From: Acanthamoeba sp. SK_2022b
Lineage: Eukaryota; Discosea; Longamoebia; Acanthamoebidae
Direction: 5' to 3'
Assembly (NCBI GenBank): GCA_027943245.1
Contig: JANDJZ010000046.1
Coordinates: forward strand, 108,250 to 172,249
DNA length: 64,000 bases
Shown here in pieces: positions 40,485 through 53,015 of the stretch (within the stretch, counting starts at the first letter, position 1; each line of letters opens with the position of its first letter). The notes under the pieces were generated by a model. That model was not told where the DNA came from. It searched no databases and saw nothing but the letters and a program-made list of their open reading frames with translations. The position numbers were made by a program, and so were the translations under genes.

Positions 40485-43400
40485 ATGGGAGTGCCCAAGT
40501 TCTTTTCTTGGCTGGCGCAAAGGTGCCCGCAAATGATCCACCCGGTGACGCGCGACTCCATCGTTGACGTTGGTACGTGCAAAAGTTTATGATTTTTTAA
40601 AAACAATTTTTTAAACAAAGGCTGGTGGGCGTTACGTGGCAGACAACCTGTATCTGGACATGAATGGTGTGGTGCACCAGTGCCGACAGGGCGCGAACAC
40701 CGAAGAGGAACTCATCGTGGCCACCTTCCAGTACATCGAAGCCCTGGTGGACATCGTGCGCCCCAAGAAGTACCTCTTTATGGCTGTCGATGGTGCGCCA
40801 CCGTTAATTCAACCGGCGGGCGATGTGCGATTCCGTACGCGTGGCCTGAAGGTGCGGTTGGTTGTGCGCGCAGGCGTGGCACCAAGAGCGAAGCAGAACC
40901 AGCAGCGACAGAGGAGGTGGCGGTCCTACGCCAAGAAGGCCAACGAGAAAGCCAACGGCGACGACGGCGAGGAGGAGGACCAAGAGCCCTCAAGTGCCGA
41001 GGCGCCCACGGCATCTTCTTCTTCTTCTGCGGCCGCCGATGCCCCCGCCGCGGTGGAGGAGTGGCCGTGTCCCCGCTGCACCTATATCAACGACACCGTC
41101 AAATCCGAGTGCGCCATGTGCCATCGCGCTCGTCCGTTGACCCCCCAAGCTACCGCCCCCGGAGAACCCTCACCACAGCAAACGGTGTGCTGTGTGCGTG
41201 CGCACGTGGGCTTGGTCGCCAATCTCACGCGTATTTGCTTCGAACGTCAATGTAGGGGAAGGAGAAGGATAGGGAGGGCGAGCTTGACGCCATCAGCATC
41301 ACCCCGGGCACGGCGTTCATGGACCGGCTCTCCCAGCACTTCCAGTACTTCATCCGCCTCAAGATGGAACACGACCACGTCTGGCAGGCCTGCACCGTCG
41401 TTTTCTCCGGCTCCGAGGTGCGTGCCCCACACGTGGTGGCCCACGAGTTCCCGCAGACCCCACCACCCAAGTCGCCTCTCTCTCGGCTGATAGACCTCCT
41501 TCTGGGACCGGACGAGCAGGTGCCGGGCGAAGGCGAGCACAAAATCATGGACTTCATCCGCGAACGTCGTGCCTCCTACCCCGATTACGCGCCCAACGAG
41601 CTCCACTCGCTCTACGGACTGGTACGGCAGCAGCTTTCGTGCGCACTTCAGAGGCGCCGTCAATGGATTGCTCACCGTGTCTGGCGCACGCCGCAGGACG
41701 CCGATTTGATCATGCTGGGCCTCGCCTCGCACGAACCGAGGTTCACGATCTTCCGCGAATACGTCAACACTGGCCCGCGAGTCAGGCGAGGCCGGGGGAG
41801 GAAGCGCTTTGTACCATGCTCCGTCGCTCTCGCTGCCGCCCTCCCTCGCTTGCTTCACAGGGCATTGGGGCTGACGCGCGTGGCGTTGGCCGACCGGAAT
41901 GCGCGCAGGGGAGACCGGAGGAGATCTTCCAGCTGCTGGACATTCCCGTGCTGCGCCAGTTCATCAAGGACGAGTTCCTCGACCTGCGCGGGAAGCTCAG
42001 CTTCGCCTACGACCTCGAGCGCATCATCGACGACTTCATTCTGATGCTCTTCCTCTGCGGCAACGATTTCCTGCCTCACCTCCCCACCCTCGAGATCGGC
42101 GAGGTGCGCCGTCGCCACCTTTATCCCATTCTTTCTCGCGTGTGCGCGCTTGTCGATGTGTATTGATTGGAGTGCAGGGAGCGTTGAACTACTTCTTCGG
42201 ACTGTACAAAGAGGTGCTGCCCACGCTCGACGGGTACATCACCGACACTCGGTCGATTCGTGGCAGAGCCCACGCTGGCGACGGGGACGACAACAGGGAG
42301 ACGAAGGACGAAGACGTAGAAGACGAAGGACAGCCGCGCGAGCGGATGTTGGTCCATTTCGAGCGCCTGGAGGCTTTCTTGGGCAAGCTGGCCGACAAGG
42401 AAGAGGAGATCCTCAACAGGCGCGTTGCCCAGGTACCCGGCTGTTCTCTCTTGCGGCTCGTCAACCGCTGATCACCACCACGTGGTGCACATGTCATGCG
42501 GCAGCGCGTTCGTGACTTCAAGCGGAAGAAGGGCAACCGCAAGCGGCGCCTGTTTGGCCTCATCCGCAAGCAGCAAAAGGAGGAAGAGCGCGCTGCGGCC
42601 CAACTATCGGCCGCCGCGGTCAGGGCGTCGTCCACCAACCCGGTCGCCGGGGGTAGTGGCGGGGTCAAGCCGGCCCCTGGCGGCGCTCCGCAGCTGGTGC
42701 GCCCCTTCTCCTCTGGCTCCATTCGCGACCCCGTTGCATTGCTGGCGTGCGCTGATTGTCGATGGCGCAATGACACATTGCGACGCCATTGCAGATCGAC
42801 TTGGGCGACGAGTTCGTCGACCTCGGGCAGTCGGAGTGTCTCAACGCCCAGGACGCGGAGGCGCTCAAGGCAGTGCTGGGCGGGGCTGGCGAAGAGAACG
42901 CCGCGGCCAGCCTCGTCGAGCTGTCGAGCGATAGCGACGAGCAGCTGCTCATCAAGATAGCGTAACATGCGCCCAATCTCTCTCTCTCTCTCTCTCTCCC
43001 TCCCCCCCCCCTCTCTACAACGTGTTTGTTGCCAGTCATTGTCATGTGGAGTGGCCGATCGTGCTCAACTTTCCCATGCGTGCGCACGCGCAGATTCAAA
43101 GAGCGCGTGAAGCTTCAGTCCATCGAAGTGCTCGGACCGAGCCAGTCGGCTCCCCGCAACGTCAAACTATTCGTCAACAAACCCGTGCGCACCAGCCACC
43201 CTTCCCCACCAACCTCTCCCTCTCCCTCCCCCCCTCTCGCTCGTGTGGTGACAGCGCACTAACTCGAGAGAATCCAACCAGAACATGAGCTTCGACGACG
43301 TGGCCGATGAGACGCCCGACCAGGAGTTTGAGTTCGAGGAGCACCAGGTGAATGATGCCGCGGAGCAGGAGGAGGACGAGCCCGTCGGGTCTAAGGCCCA

Positions 43401-43739
43401 CGCCCTCAAGGCCACCAAGTTTCGCACACTCACCCACCTCACCGTACTTGCTCCTCCGCTCCCACTCTTCGCTGGACTGCATGTTCGTTGCGCGCATGCG
43501 GTTGATTTCGTCAAACCACGCGCGCAGGTGTTCATCGAGAACAACCAAGGGAGCGAAGAGCGCACAAAGGTGAGCCACCTGGTGCTCTACGGCTTGCCGC
43601 TGGCCACCACCGACCTCTCCAAGCTCAAGCGCGTCAACCGCCGACGAGGCAGGCGTGGCCGGCCCCAACAGCAGGCGACAAGACCAGGCACAGCCTTTCA
43701 CGATCGTTGCCCGACCGCGATGGGGATACGCGACACACG

Positions 43740-43809
<70 letters not shown>

Positions 43810-45116
43810 AGTCGCACAAACGCCTGGGCGGGATGACGAGCACCGTCCGCTGGCAGAAGAGGAGCGCAGGATGCTCCAGGAGTTGGACCGCGAGGCGGAG
43901 GCGGAGCTGCAGGACGACGTGCTCCTGCGCTCGCTCAAGCCTCTGCCCGCTTCCGCTACTGGCGCACAGATCGCGGCCCTCCTTTCATCATCCTCGCCGC
44001 CCGAGGACGACAAGCAGGTGCGCACAGGCCACACAAAATTCCTTTTATGTTATTATTTATCCATTTATTTCTTATGTGTATGCAACTTATTGACGTGCCA
44101 AGCAGATGACGGAGGGCGCTAGCAAGAGGCCCGAGGTCGATCTCCCTCTCTGGCGCCGCAACTACTACCTCCACAAGATGAACATATCTCTTCCACCATC
44201 CACCACCACTGCCGCCTCTCCTGCGCCGCTCCCTTCGCCCTCCTCCAGTCCCTCCATCTTTTCCACCTCGTCTCCCTTCTCCGTTTCGTCGGCGTCGTCC
44301 CCGTTCTCGTTGGGCGGAGCCACGCCCTCCCCCTTCTCTCTCCAGTCGACCTCCTCGGCGTCGCCCTCGCTGGCGTCCCTGATCGAGAGCTACGTCGAGG
44401 GCCTCGTATGGATCTTCAAGTACTACTACGAGGGATGCGCTTCCTGGGTGCTTCCCCCCCCTCTCAGCCCTCCATCCGCTCTCTCCCCAGCCCGAGCTCG
44501 CGCTCACTCACCCATTGTCGTCTGCGATGTGATACAACAGGACTGGCAGTACGCGTATCACTACGCCCCGCTGGCCTCGGACCTGGTGCACGGGGCCACG
44601 GTGGCGGCCAGTCGACGGGTGCGGTTCGAGGTGGGCTCGCCGCTGCCGCCCTTCGAGCAGCTGCTGTGCGTGCTCCCGCCCGACGGCCTCGACCTCCTGC
44701 CGGCGCCCTACCGCCCGCTCGCCACGTCGAGTGAGTCGCCGCTGGCTCCCTACTTCCCCGCGCGTGGGGTGCGGATAGACAGCGAGGGCAAGCGCAACAA
44801 CTGGGAGTTCGTCGTGCTGGTGCCCTTCATCGAGTGGGACCGCGTGCGGGACCAGGTCCGCGCGGCCGTGCGGCCCGAGAGGGACCTCACCAACGACGAG
44901 CGGCGACGTAACGCCTTCGGTCCAGCCTGGCGCTTCGTCTACGTCGACCCCGCGACCACCGCTGCCGCAACCCCGCCGGCCACGCAGCAGCAGTTGCCCT
45001 ACCACTACCCGTCGTCCCTGCCACTCGTGTGGCCAGACATCGACCGCTGCCACGTCCTGTGCCAGCCCATGCCCGCCACCAGCCCCACTTCCACTTCCAC
45101 TTCCACTTCATCGTGA
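40485..45116 (+). CDS. XRN 5'-3' exoribonuclease with inserted RanBP2 zinc finger and PITH domain
   Basis: The N-terminus [18 protein letters not shown] and [20 protein letters not shown] joined to [63 protein letters not shown] and [13 protein letters not shown] give the catalytic XRN region with its acidic metal ligands. Between RRW and ITPGT lies a RanBP2-type finger ([23 protein letters not shown]). After the LFLCGND block and [20 protein letters not shown] comes a basic linker. A PITH domain follows: [63 protein letters not shown]. The frame then returns to XRN ([66 protein letters not shown]) to the stop. XRN enzymes degrade 5'-monophosphorylated RNA. No gap for a separate gene is visible. 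Confidence 0.85.
43742..43806. repeat. (CA)n microsatellite in an XRN-gene intron
   Basis: About 32 CA units sit between exons of the PITH region (ending [10 protein letters not shown]) and the return to the XRN linker ([20 protein letters not shown]). It reads as Thr-His or Val-Cys repeats in several frames; these are artefacts of the repeat. Confidence 0.85.
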
Positions 45117-45192
45117 CCAGGAGGAGGGTGGTGATGGGGTATGAAAAAGAAGAACGTGTCGGTGATTCATTCTATTGGTCGAGGGGCAAGGT

Positions 45193-46950
45193 CTACACGT
45201 CGGTGACGTTGATGGGCTGGTAGGTGTTGGTCCTGGCGCGCTTCTGCTTGATGTACCAGAAGAGGCCAGCACCGCCGATGAGGGCCGCGAGACCACCGAG
45301 CCCCAGGCCGAGGCCGAGGCCGAGGGCGAGCTTCTTGTTGACGCCGTTGTCGTCCTTCTTCTTGGCGGGGGAGGGCGAGGGCGAGGGCGATGCGGAGGAG
45401 CCCTTGCTGGGCGAGGCCGATGGTGTGGGCGAGGGCGAGGGCGACGAGCCCTTGCTGGGCGAGGGGGACGGCGTGCGCGAGACCGAGGAGGAGACCGAGG
45501 GGGAGGCCGTGATCGAAGGCGAGGCGGAGCGGCTAGGCGAGACTGAGGAGGAGGCCGTGGGCGAGGACGAGGGCGAGCGGCTCGGCGAGGGCGACACGGA
45601 GGCTCCCTTGCTGGGCGAGGGCGACGGGCTGGGCGAGCTCGAGGCGGTCACCGACGGGCTGGGCGAGCTGGAGGGCGTCACCGAGGGCGAGGGCGTGGGA
45701 GCCTGTGGGTTGACCGGCACGCCGGGCACGACGCGGGCAAACGCAGCGCTGGGCTGGGGCGAGGAGGTCTCCCACGTCTTGCCTTTGTCGTAGGAGAGCG
45801 CGGTGACACCGACGCGGTCGCTGAGCGGGTAGGAGCCCACCGCGACGAGGCAGCTCCAGGCGGGCGAGTAGGCCACGTCGGCCCAGCTGATGTTGGTCGC
45901 CGTGAAGGTGGGGTTCCAGCCCGCAGAGTCGCGGCGCCAGATCTGGCCGCCCGTGGTGGTCAGCACCCACGTTTCGGCGTCGACAAAGACGATGCCGGAG
46001 ACGACCGCGCCGGACGGGCTGAAGGCGGGGATCGTCAGAGCGTTCCACGTGTTGCCGGCGTCGGTGGAGATGAGGCTGACGCGACTGAGGCTGCCGGGCC
46101 CGGTAGCCAGGGCGAGGCTCGAGTTGTAAACGGCCACTTTGGTGATGGTGGTGTAGGCCGTGTAGGGGATGGACCACGTCTTGCCGCCATCGGTCGTCCT
46201 GTAGATACGACCTCCGATCGCTGTGCAGACAGCAGAAAGCTTCAGTCGAGTCGCTTGCTGTTGGAAGCTGCTTTTATGTAGTTATTTATTCTTTATTTAT
46301 TCTTTATTTAATATCTTTTGTTGTGGAGTGTGAGGGTTACTGGAAACGCACCGGCCACACCAAGGTCGAAGCCGAAGGAAACGGAACCGGAGCCGGTGGC
46401 CTCAGTGGAGCCCATGGCGATGATGTTGCTCCACGTCTTACCGCCGTCCACCGAGCGCAGAGCGACGGCAGTGTTGGCCAGCGTGCCCAACTCCAAGCCA
46501 AACGCCACGAAGGTGCCCTGCCATTGTTAAGAATTAAATAAAAATAGATTATTAATAAGCTGACGTCAGCATATAAAGTCTGGCCGGGCGAGCAAGAATG
46601 ACGATGGGTTGGGGAGGAGTTACGTTGGGGTTCAGGTCAGGTACAAAGGCCACGTCGGTGATGCGGTGTCCGGTGATTCCAGTAGCCGCCCAGGCGTTTC
46701 TGTCAAAGCCGTACAGTGCGTTGTCGCACACAACGACGAAGCCACCGGCGTCGTTGACCCCGACGGCGGCCGAGACGGGGTTGGAGGCGACCGGAAGCGA
46801 CTCGACGTGGGCAAGGAACATGAAGAGGGAGGAGTAGTCGCCGTACTCCCAGAGGGTTTGTCCCGAGACCACGGAGAACCCGCTGCCATACTGCGCCGAG
46901 GCCGTGTACGCGGTGAGAGCGAGCAACAGGCACAGCAGGAGCGTCCTCAT
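45193..46950 (-). CDS. Type I membrane protein with Asp-box (BNR) repeats and Ser/Pro stalk
   Basis: The start MRTLLLCLLLALTAYTASAQ is a signal peptide. The ectodomain carries four Asp-box motifs (S/T-x-D-x-G-x-T-W): SVDGGKTWSNI, TTDGGKTWSIP, STDAGNTWNAL and SYDKGKTWETS. This is a beta-propeller of the sialidase/sortilin/Ycf48 kind. A Ser/Pro stalk follows, made of repeated SPSPSPSKGxSxSPSPS units (about residues 400-500). A membrane helix comes next (ALGLGLGLGLGGLAALIGG) and a short basic tail with YQPINVTDV. A carbohydrate- or protein-binding surface role is likely, as stalks of this sort hold domains above the glycocalyx. No catalytic sialidase residues were recognised. Four exons; Ser/Pro repeats at DNA level could vary in length between strains. 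Confidence 0.8.
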
Positions 46951-47322
46951 TGTTTGTCGGGGGAGGGAGACAACCAACCCCGCGGCCAGCGGGCCCAGTA
47001 ATAATGCCACCACTAAAAGTTTCGGCGAAGAAAAGAAGGTTTGGCTCCGAGGCTTCCGCTTGGGATGGCTGGGCGCTGTGCAAACTGCCCAGCCGCTTGT
47101 ACCTGGCCACCCTGCATGTTGGGCTGTTGCAGAAGTTACCAAGAGGCACTCACGTTGTAGAAAAGAACTGGTCGCGAACGAGGACAACCGAAAGTGTGTA
47201 TAGAAAGCATAGTTTTATAGGGTGATGGTGTAAAGCACAAGGTAAACTATCGAAGAGAAGGGGAGGGAGGAGAGGGGCGGTCGACAGTCAGCTCGCCGGG
47301 GTGAGAGACTGACAACGGCTGC
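46951..47322. other. Gap between BNR gene and myosin II
   Basis: 372 bp with the BNR gene's promoter and the myosin 3' end. Nothing else recognised. Confidence 0.4.
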
Positions 47323-50300
47323 TTACTCGTCGGCGCGGGCAGAGCCAGCCCGCCTGGAGGCACCACGGGTGGAGGAGCCGCGGGTGGAGCCGCCACGGGA
47401 GGCGGGAGCGCCGTCGATCTCGTCCTGGAGCTGGGCGATCTTGGACTGGAGCTGCTTGTTCTTCTCGTGGAGGTCGCTGATCTCGTCCTCGAGGATCTGC
47501 TTGTCGGACTCGAGGGCCGAGTTGAACTTGGAGAGGGACTCGAGGGACTGCCTCTCGCGGTCGAGGACGACCTTCTTGAGCTCGCGGTTGGCCTCGACGG
47601 ACTTCTCCTTGGCGCGCTTCTCGGCGTCGAGGCGCGAGAGGGCGTCGTCGAGCTGGGCGCGGAGGTCGCGGACCTGACGCTCGGCGTCGCGGTTGCGCCT
47701 CTCGATGGAGTCGCGGTCGGCCTTGAGGGACTCGTTCTCGCGCTGGTAGTTGGCCTTCTGGTCCTGGGCCTTCTGCTTGTCGCTGGTCTCCTTGGCCACG
47801 CGCTTCTTGAGCTCCTCGATCTCGGCCAGGAGGCGGCGCGAGCTCGAGTCGGCGTGGCTCTTGGCGTCCTGCTCCTCCTCGAGCTGGATGCGGGCCTCGT
47901 CGAGGTCGGCCTTGAGCTTGCGATTGTCCTTGACGAGCTTGTCGTTGTCGCGGGCGGCGTCGTCGGCCTCCTGGCGCAGCTCCTCGAGCTCGAGGTTGGC
48001 CTTGTCGAGGTTCTTCTCGGCGGCGGCGCGGGCCTCCTGGGCGAGGAGCAGCTCCTCCTCGAGACGCTCGAGCTCGCCCTCGAGGCGCTTGACCTCCTCG
48101 GAGGAGGCGCCGCCGCTCTTGGGCGCGTTCTCGAGCTCAGACTGGAGCTCGGAGATGCGGTTGTTGAGCTTGCGCCTCTGCTGGGCGCCTGAGTCGCGCT
48201 CGGCGTCGAGATCGGCCTGGAGCTGGGCCACCTCGTCGAGGGCGTTCTTGCGCTCCTTCTCGAGGCGGGCGGCCGAGGCCTCGGCCTCCTCGAGGCGGCG
48301 CTTGGTCTCGTCGACCTGGGTCTTGAGGGTCTTGGCCTGGGCGGCGGCGGCATTCTTCTGGCCGTCGAGGGCGGTGACCTGGTCCTCGAGCTCGGTGAGC
48401 TTGGCCTCGAGGGCCTTCTTCTGCTTGTCGACGTTGGCGCGCACGGTGCGCTCGTCCTCGAGCTGCTCGTCGAGGTCGCGGTTCTGGTCCTTGGCGGTCT
48501 TGAGCGACTTCTCGGCGGCCGAGAGCTTGGACTTGAGCGAGTCGACCTCGGAGCGGGCGTCCTCGAGCTGCTGGCCGAGCTGCTTGGCCTTGGACGAGGC
48601 AGCCTCGCGGCCGCTCTTCTCGTCCTCGAGCTGGGCGCGGGTCTGGGCGAGCTCCTCCTCGAGGCTCTTCTTCGTCTTCTCGAGCTGGATCTTGGCGGCG
48701 GTGACGTCGTCGAGCTCGTTGCGCACATCGTCGGCGCCGCGCTCGCTGTTCTTGAGCTTGGAGCGCAGGGTCTCGGCGATGTTCTCGGCGTCGGCGAGGG
48801 CGTCCTTGGTCTCGCGGAGCTCGCGCGACAGGTCCTCCTCCTTCTTCTTGAGCGAGTCGTGCGCGGCGGCCTCGTCCTCGTACTTGTCCTGGAAATCGTT
48901 GCGCTCGGCCTCGACCTTGTTCTTGGCCTCCTGGAGGGCCTTGCGGTTGCGCTCCTCGTCCTCGAGCGAGGCCTTGAGCTCGGCCTTCTCGGCCTCGAGC
49001 TTGCGCTTCTGCTCGAGGATGTCGTTGGAGGCGGCGGTCTCCTCCTGGAGCTCCTCCTCGAGGCCCTGGACCTTCTTCTGGAGGAGGGCGTTGTCCTCCT
49101 CGAGGTCGGCCTTCTCGCCCTCGAGGTCGAGGATCTTGAGCTTGAGCGCGGCGAGGTCCTTCTCGAGCTTGTCGGCGTCCTCCTCGGCGAGCTGCTTCTC
49201 CTTGTCGAGCTTGGCGTTGGCCTCCTTGAGGGCGGCGAGCTCCTTCTCGAGGTCCTTGACCTGCTTCTTGAGGTCGTCGATCTCCTTCTGGAAGTTGCGC
49301 TGCGAGATGAGCGGGCGGGCCTTGACGTAGAGCTGGTACCAGGCCCAGTTCTTGAGCTCGAGCCAGGCGCGGATGTTGCGCTGGAGGATCTTGGCCGACA
49401 CGGTCTGCTCGCGCATCTTGTCGTACATGCGGCGGGCGAGGAAGGCGCGCGCGCCGGCCTGGATCGAGACCACCATCTTGGAGATGGCCTGCTCGCGCAG
49501 CTCCTCGATGGCGGCCAGCTGGCCGGAGCGGAAGAAGATCTTGGTGACGCCGAAGCGCACCTCGTCCTTGTTGACCTTGGTGGGCTCCTTGGCGATGAGG
49601 TGCTCGATGAGGTCCTTCACGGCGTCCTTGGTCGAGGGCGACGTGGGCGTGGCGCCGGGCTTGAGGAGGAAGTAGCGCTTGAGGAACTCGTCGTACTTGA
49701 GCCGGTTGGGCCAGCCCTTGCGCGCGATACGGATGCCCTCGAGCACACCGTTGCACTTGAGCTGGTCGAGCACGAGCTGGTCGCTCACCACGCCGGGCCT
49801 CTTGCCCAGGTTGGGGATGATGCAGCGGATGAAGTGCGGCGCCGTCGACGACAGCATCGACATGAGGTGGGCCAGCTGCTCCTTGTACTGGAAGGCGACC
49901 GTGATGAACTGGGCGCCGCCCTTGCCGCGGCCGGTGGAGCGGTTGCGCGAGCCGCCGGCGGCGGCCTTCTCCTCCTCGGCGGGCGCGGCCTTGAACGAGG
50001 GCATGAGCGACTCGTCAAAGAGGCCCGTCACGAAGCGCACCGAGCTCTTCTTGCACAGGTTGGAGAGGTCGTCCTCGAGCGGGTCCCTGTTCTTCTCGAG
50101 CCAGGCCGACGTCTGGTACTCGACCTCGCCGGCGTAGTGCACGATCTTGAAGTTGTTGGCGTCGAAGCGCGGGCGGCGGAAGTTGCGGTGGTTCTCGTGG
50201 GTCTGGAAGAGCTTCTTGGTGAACGAGGTGTCGTCGGCGTCGGGGAACACGGTCTGCTCGTCGAGGAGCGGCAGGATGCCCATGGGCTTCTTCTCGATGA

Positions 50301-52345
50301 GGTCGATGCAGTCCTGCGAGTCCATGCCGTAGTCGACGAAGGTCCAGTCGATCTTCTCGCGCTCGTACTCCTGCTGCTCGAGCGTGAACATGTGGTGGTT
50401 GAAGAACTGCTGCAGCTTCTCGTTGGTGTAATTGATGCACAGCTGCTCGAACGAGTTGTGCTGGAAGATCTCGAAACCGGAGATGTCGAGCACGCCGATC
50501 CACAGGGCCGTCTTGTCCTTGTGCGACAGGATCTTGTTGATCTTCTGCACGATCCACAGGAAGAGCCGGCCGTAGAGGGCCTTGCACAGCGCGTCGCGCG
50601 AGGCCATGGCCTTGGACTTGTTGAGCGCGCGCGTCACCCACTCGTTACCGGCCTTGATGCGCGGCGAGAGCAGGCCGGCCTTGAGCCCGGCGGCCGACAC
50701 GCCCAGCAGCTCGGCGGCGATGTTGAGCTCCACCTCGTCCTTGAGCCCGGCCGTCTCCGAGTTGACGTCGAAGAAGGGCAGGTTGCCCAGGTGCAGGATC
50801 GCCGAGATGGTCTGGAAGATCGCGATGCGCTCCTCCTCGTTGATGTTGAGGATGTCAAAGGCCTTGAGCATGTGGTCGAACTCCTTGGCGTCGTCCATGT
50901 CGTCCACCGTGTAGCACGAGTTCTGGTTGAGGAAGAAGTAGTCCTCCGGCTTGGTCAGCTTCAGCTTCTGCTTCAGCTCCTCCGGCATGGCCTTGGACAG
51001 GATCTGGTAGAAGATGTGGAAGTTCCTCTCACCGGCGCCCTGGGCCGTCACGCGCGACTTCTCGAGCAGGTAGATGAACGTGTTGGCGCCCGTGATCTGA
51101 CCGCCGGCGTTGAACTGCAGCTCGATGAACTTACCGAAACGCGACGAGTTGTTGTTCTTGGTCGTCTTGGCGTTACCGAAGGCCTCGAGGATCGGGTTGA
51201 ACTCGAGCAGCTGCTGCTCCAGCAGACCGCCCTCAGCGCGACCGGCGATCGCCGTCAGGTACTGAATGACCTTCTTCGTGTTCTCGGTCTTACCAGCTCC
51301 CGACTCACCCCTGGTGCGGGAACGCAATTGTCAGTTACCGTGCGACACACCGTGACCGGTCTTGTTTGGTCAAACATGTTTGGAATATTTGAGAAATAAT
51401 ACTAAACTCCAATAGAAAATGATAATTATGATCGGTGGTCGGGACAACAACTTGTTGAACAACCTGAGTGTAGGGGCCGTTTGAGGGGGGGGGGGCGTAC
51501 GTAATGAGCATGGACTGATTCTGCCTGGTGTTGAGCATGGCCCTGTAGGCAGCGTCGGAAATGGCGAAGATGTGAGGGGCGACCTTGTCCCTGGGGCGAC
51601 CACGGTAGATGTCGATGATCTCCGGGGTGTAGACGGGAAGCCTCTTGTAGGGGTTCACCACCACCAAGAAAAGACCCGAGTAGGTCTGCAAACGTAGATG
51701 GGGAGAGGTAAAGTGGTGAGTAACGAAGGGTCTCAAAAATCATCGAGTTAACCCAGACGAGGCGTACGTGGAAGAGATCGGCATCGTAACGCTTCTTGAG
51801 GTTGTGGAGCACGGCGGGCTCGTTGAGGTAACCAAGCTCACCCATGTCCTCCACGCCGTCGAACTTGGGCGGGTTGACGCCCAGGAAGGTCTTCTCGTTC
51901 TTGGGCTGCGACTTCTCCTACACGTTGGGCAAAAAAAGAGGAGGCCAACCACCCAAGGGTAGAGAATTCGCGGCGTGAGTGTTGGTTCTGAGCTCATCAA
52001 AGACCACCGGAAGCGGCCGCAAGATGAAGGTCGACTTCAAGAAATTTGACGTTTTACATCTTGGCCGCCTCCGGAGGCCTACCGATGTGAACTGACGGAA
52101 CACGAAGAAAGAGTGGAGTGAGTAGTTGTAGTTACCTCGCCATTCTCAAGACGGACGGTGAAGTTCTTGCCGTCATCCTTGAGAACCTCGACGTGGGCGA
52201 AGGCCCGCTCGGCGTCCTTGGTGGGCCACCACGCGAGCGTCTTGTCGCTGGCGCTCACCTGGAAACCGGTGTTCTTGTACTTGAGGTACTTGATGTAGTC
52301 GCTCTCGACCTCTCCTCCCTTCCTCCTGCGCTGAGTAGTCGACAT
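47323..52345 (-). CDS. Myosin II heavy chain (conventional, Acanthamoeba type)
   Basis: The N-terminal exon starts [20 protein letters not shown] and has the SH3-like region ([18 protein letters not shown]). Further exons give [20 protein letters not shown], then [19 protein letters not shown] and NQSMLITY. The large last exon starts with the P-loop [18 protein letters not shown] and continues with switch I ([12 protein letters not shown]), switch II ([10 protein letters not shown]), the actin-binding loop with [11 protein letters not shown], the SH1-SH2 region ([18 protein letters not shown]) and an IQ-containing neck ([19 protein letters not shown]). About 650 residues of unbroken heptad coiled coil follow. 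The end is a Gly/Ser/Arg tailpiece ([18 protein letters not shown]) with regularly spaced serines, as in the tailpiece phosphorylated in Acanthamoeba myosin II. It powers cortical contraction and cytokinesis in bipolar filaments. Total length is about 1,500 residues, as expected. The long antisense frames are shadows. Confidence 0.97.
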
Positions 52346-53015
52346 CTTGTTGTTGTTGTGAACGAACGCTGTGGTCGTTGATGTGTATTACTTACGACGT
52401 TGTTTTTGGAACCCCAGCGAGAGTGGTGGGTGTTCGCGTGGTAGTACAAGAGAAGGGTCCCTGGTTGTGTGTGTCTCGCGGGAGAGTGATGAAGAAGAAG
52501 CTGTAGAGCGGCTACCTTTCTCTTCGCTGGGTCCTTGGGCGGTTGCTTCAGCCTCCGCTCGCGCGGCTCCCACTCAGCCACGCGCTCCTGATTCGCGGAC
52601 TCGAAAATTGAGTTAGGTCGCTTGTCGACATTACCACCGGCTTGCCCCGACAGGTAGCGTTCTCAACACGCGCGTTGCACCCGTGAGATGATCGCAAACT
52701 GTCGACAGGTGAAAGGAGATACCGTACCAGAAGCGGTGTCGCCTCAGTCGATGTGCAAGGGGCGCCGAAATGAAGGACCCCCGAGAGGAAAAAGCAAGAA
52801 GGAAGCGAAAAGAACGGCTCAAAGCAAAGGAAACGTCTTTCTAGCCTCGTGTTCCGCAATCTCGCGGTGCTTTTTGTGTTCTACACGTTTCGATCCTCGC
52901 GACATACACCGCCAGTGTTTCTATAATAAACGCAATTATAATCCGATAAATAAACAGCAATGTCATTAATTATTTATTTTTATTCAAAAGTTTGTGATCA
53001 CCGCGCACGGCAGTC
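52346..53015. other. Myosin II promoter region and 3' end of the homeodomain gene
   Basis: 670 bp. AATAAA-like sequences occur near 52925-52960, where the homeodomain gene's transcript should end on the minus strand or an unseen plus-strand transcript. No gene seen. Confidence 0.4.

Noticed and set aside
43634..44034. Val-Cys or Thr-His repeat proteins at the AC arrays
   Set aside because: Direct translation of intronic microsatellites in arbitrary frames; same at 329-538, 22895-23323 and 61630-61911.
48859..51399. 846-residue open frame antisense to myosin II
   Set aside because: Shadow of the myosin heavy chain; composition is a mirror of coiled-coil codons (Leu/Glu/Val runs) with no domain.
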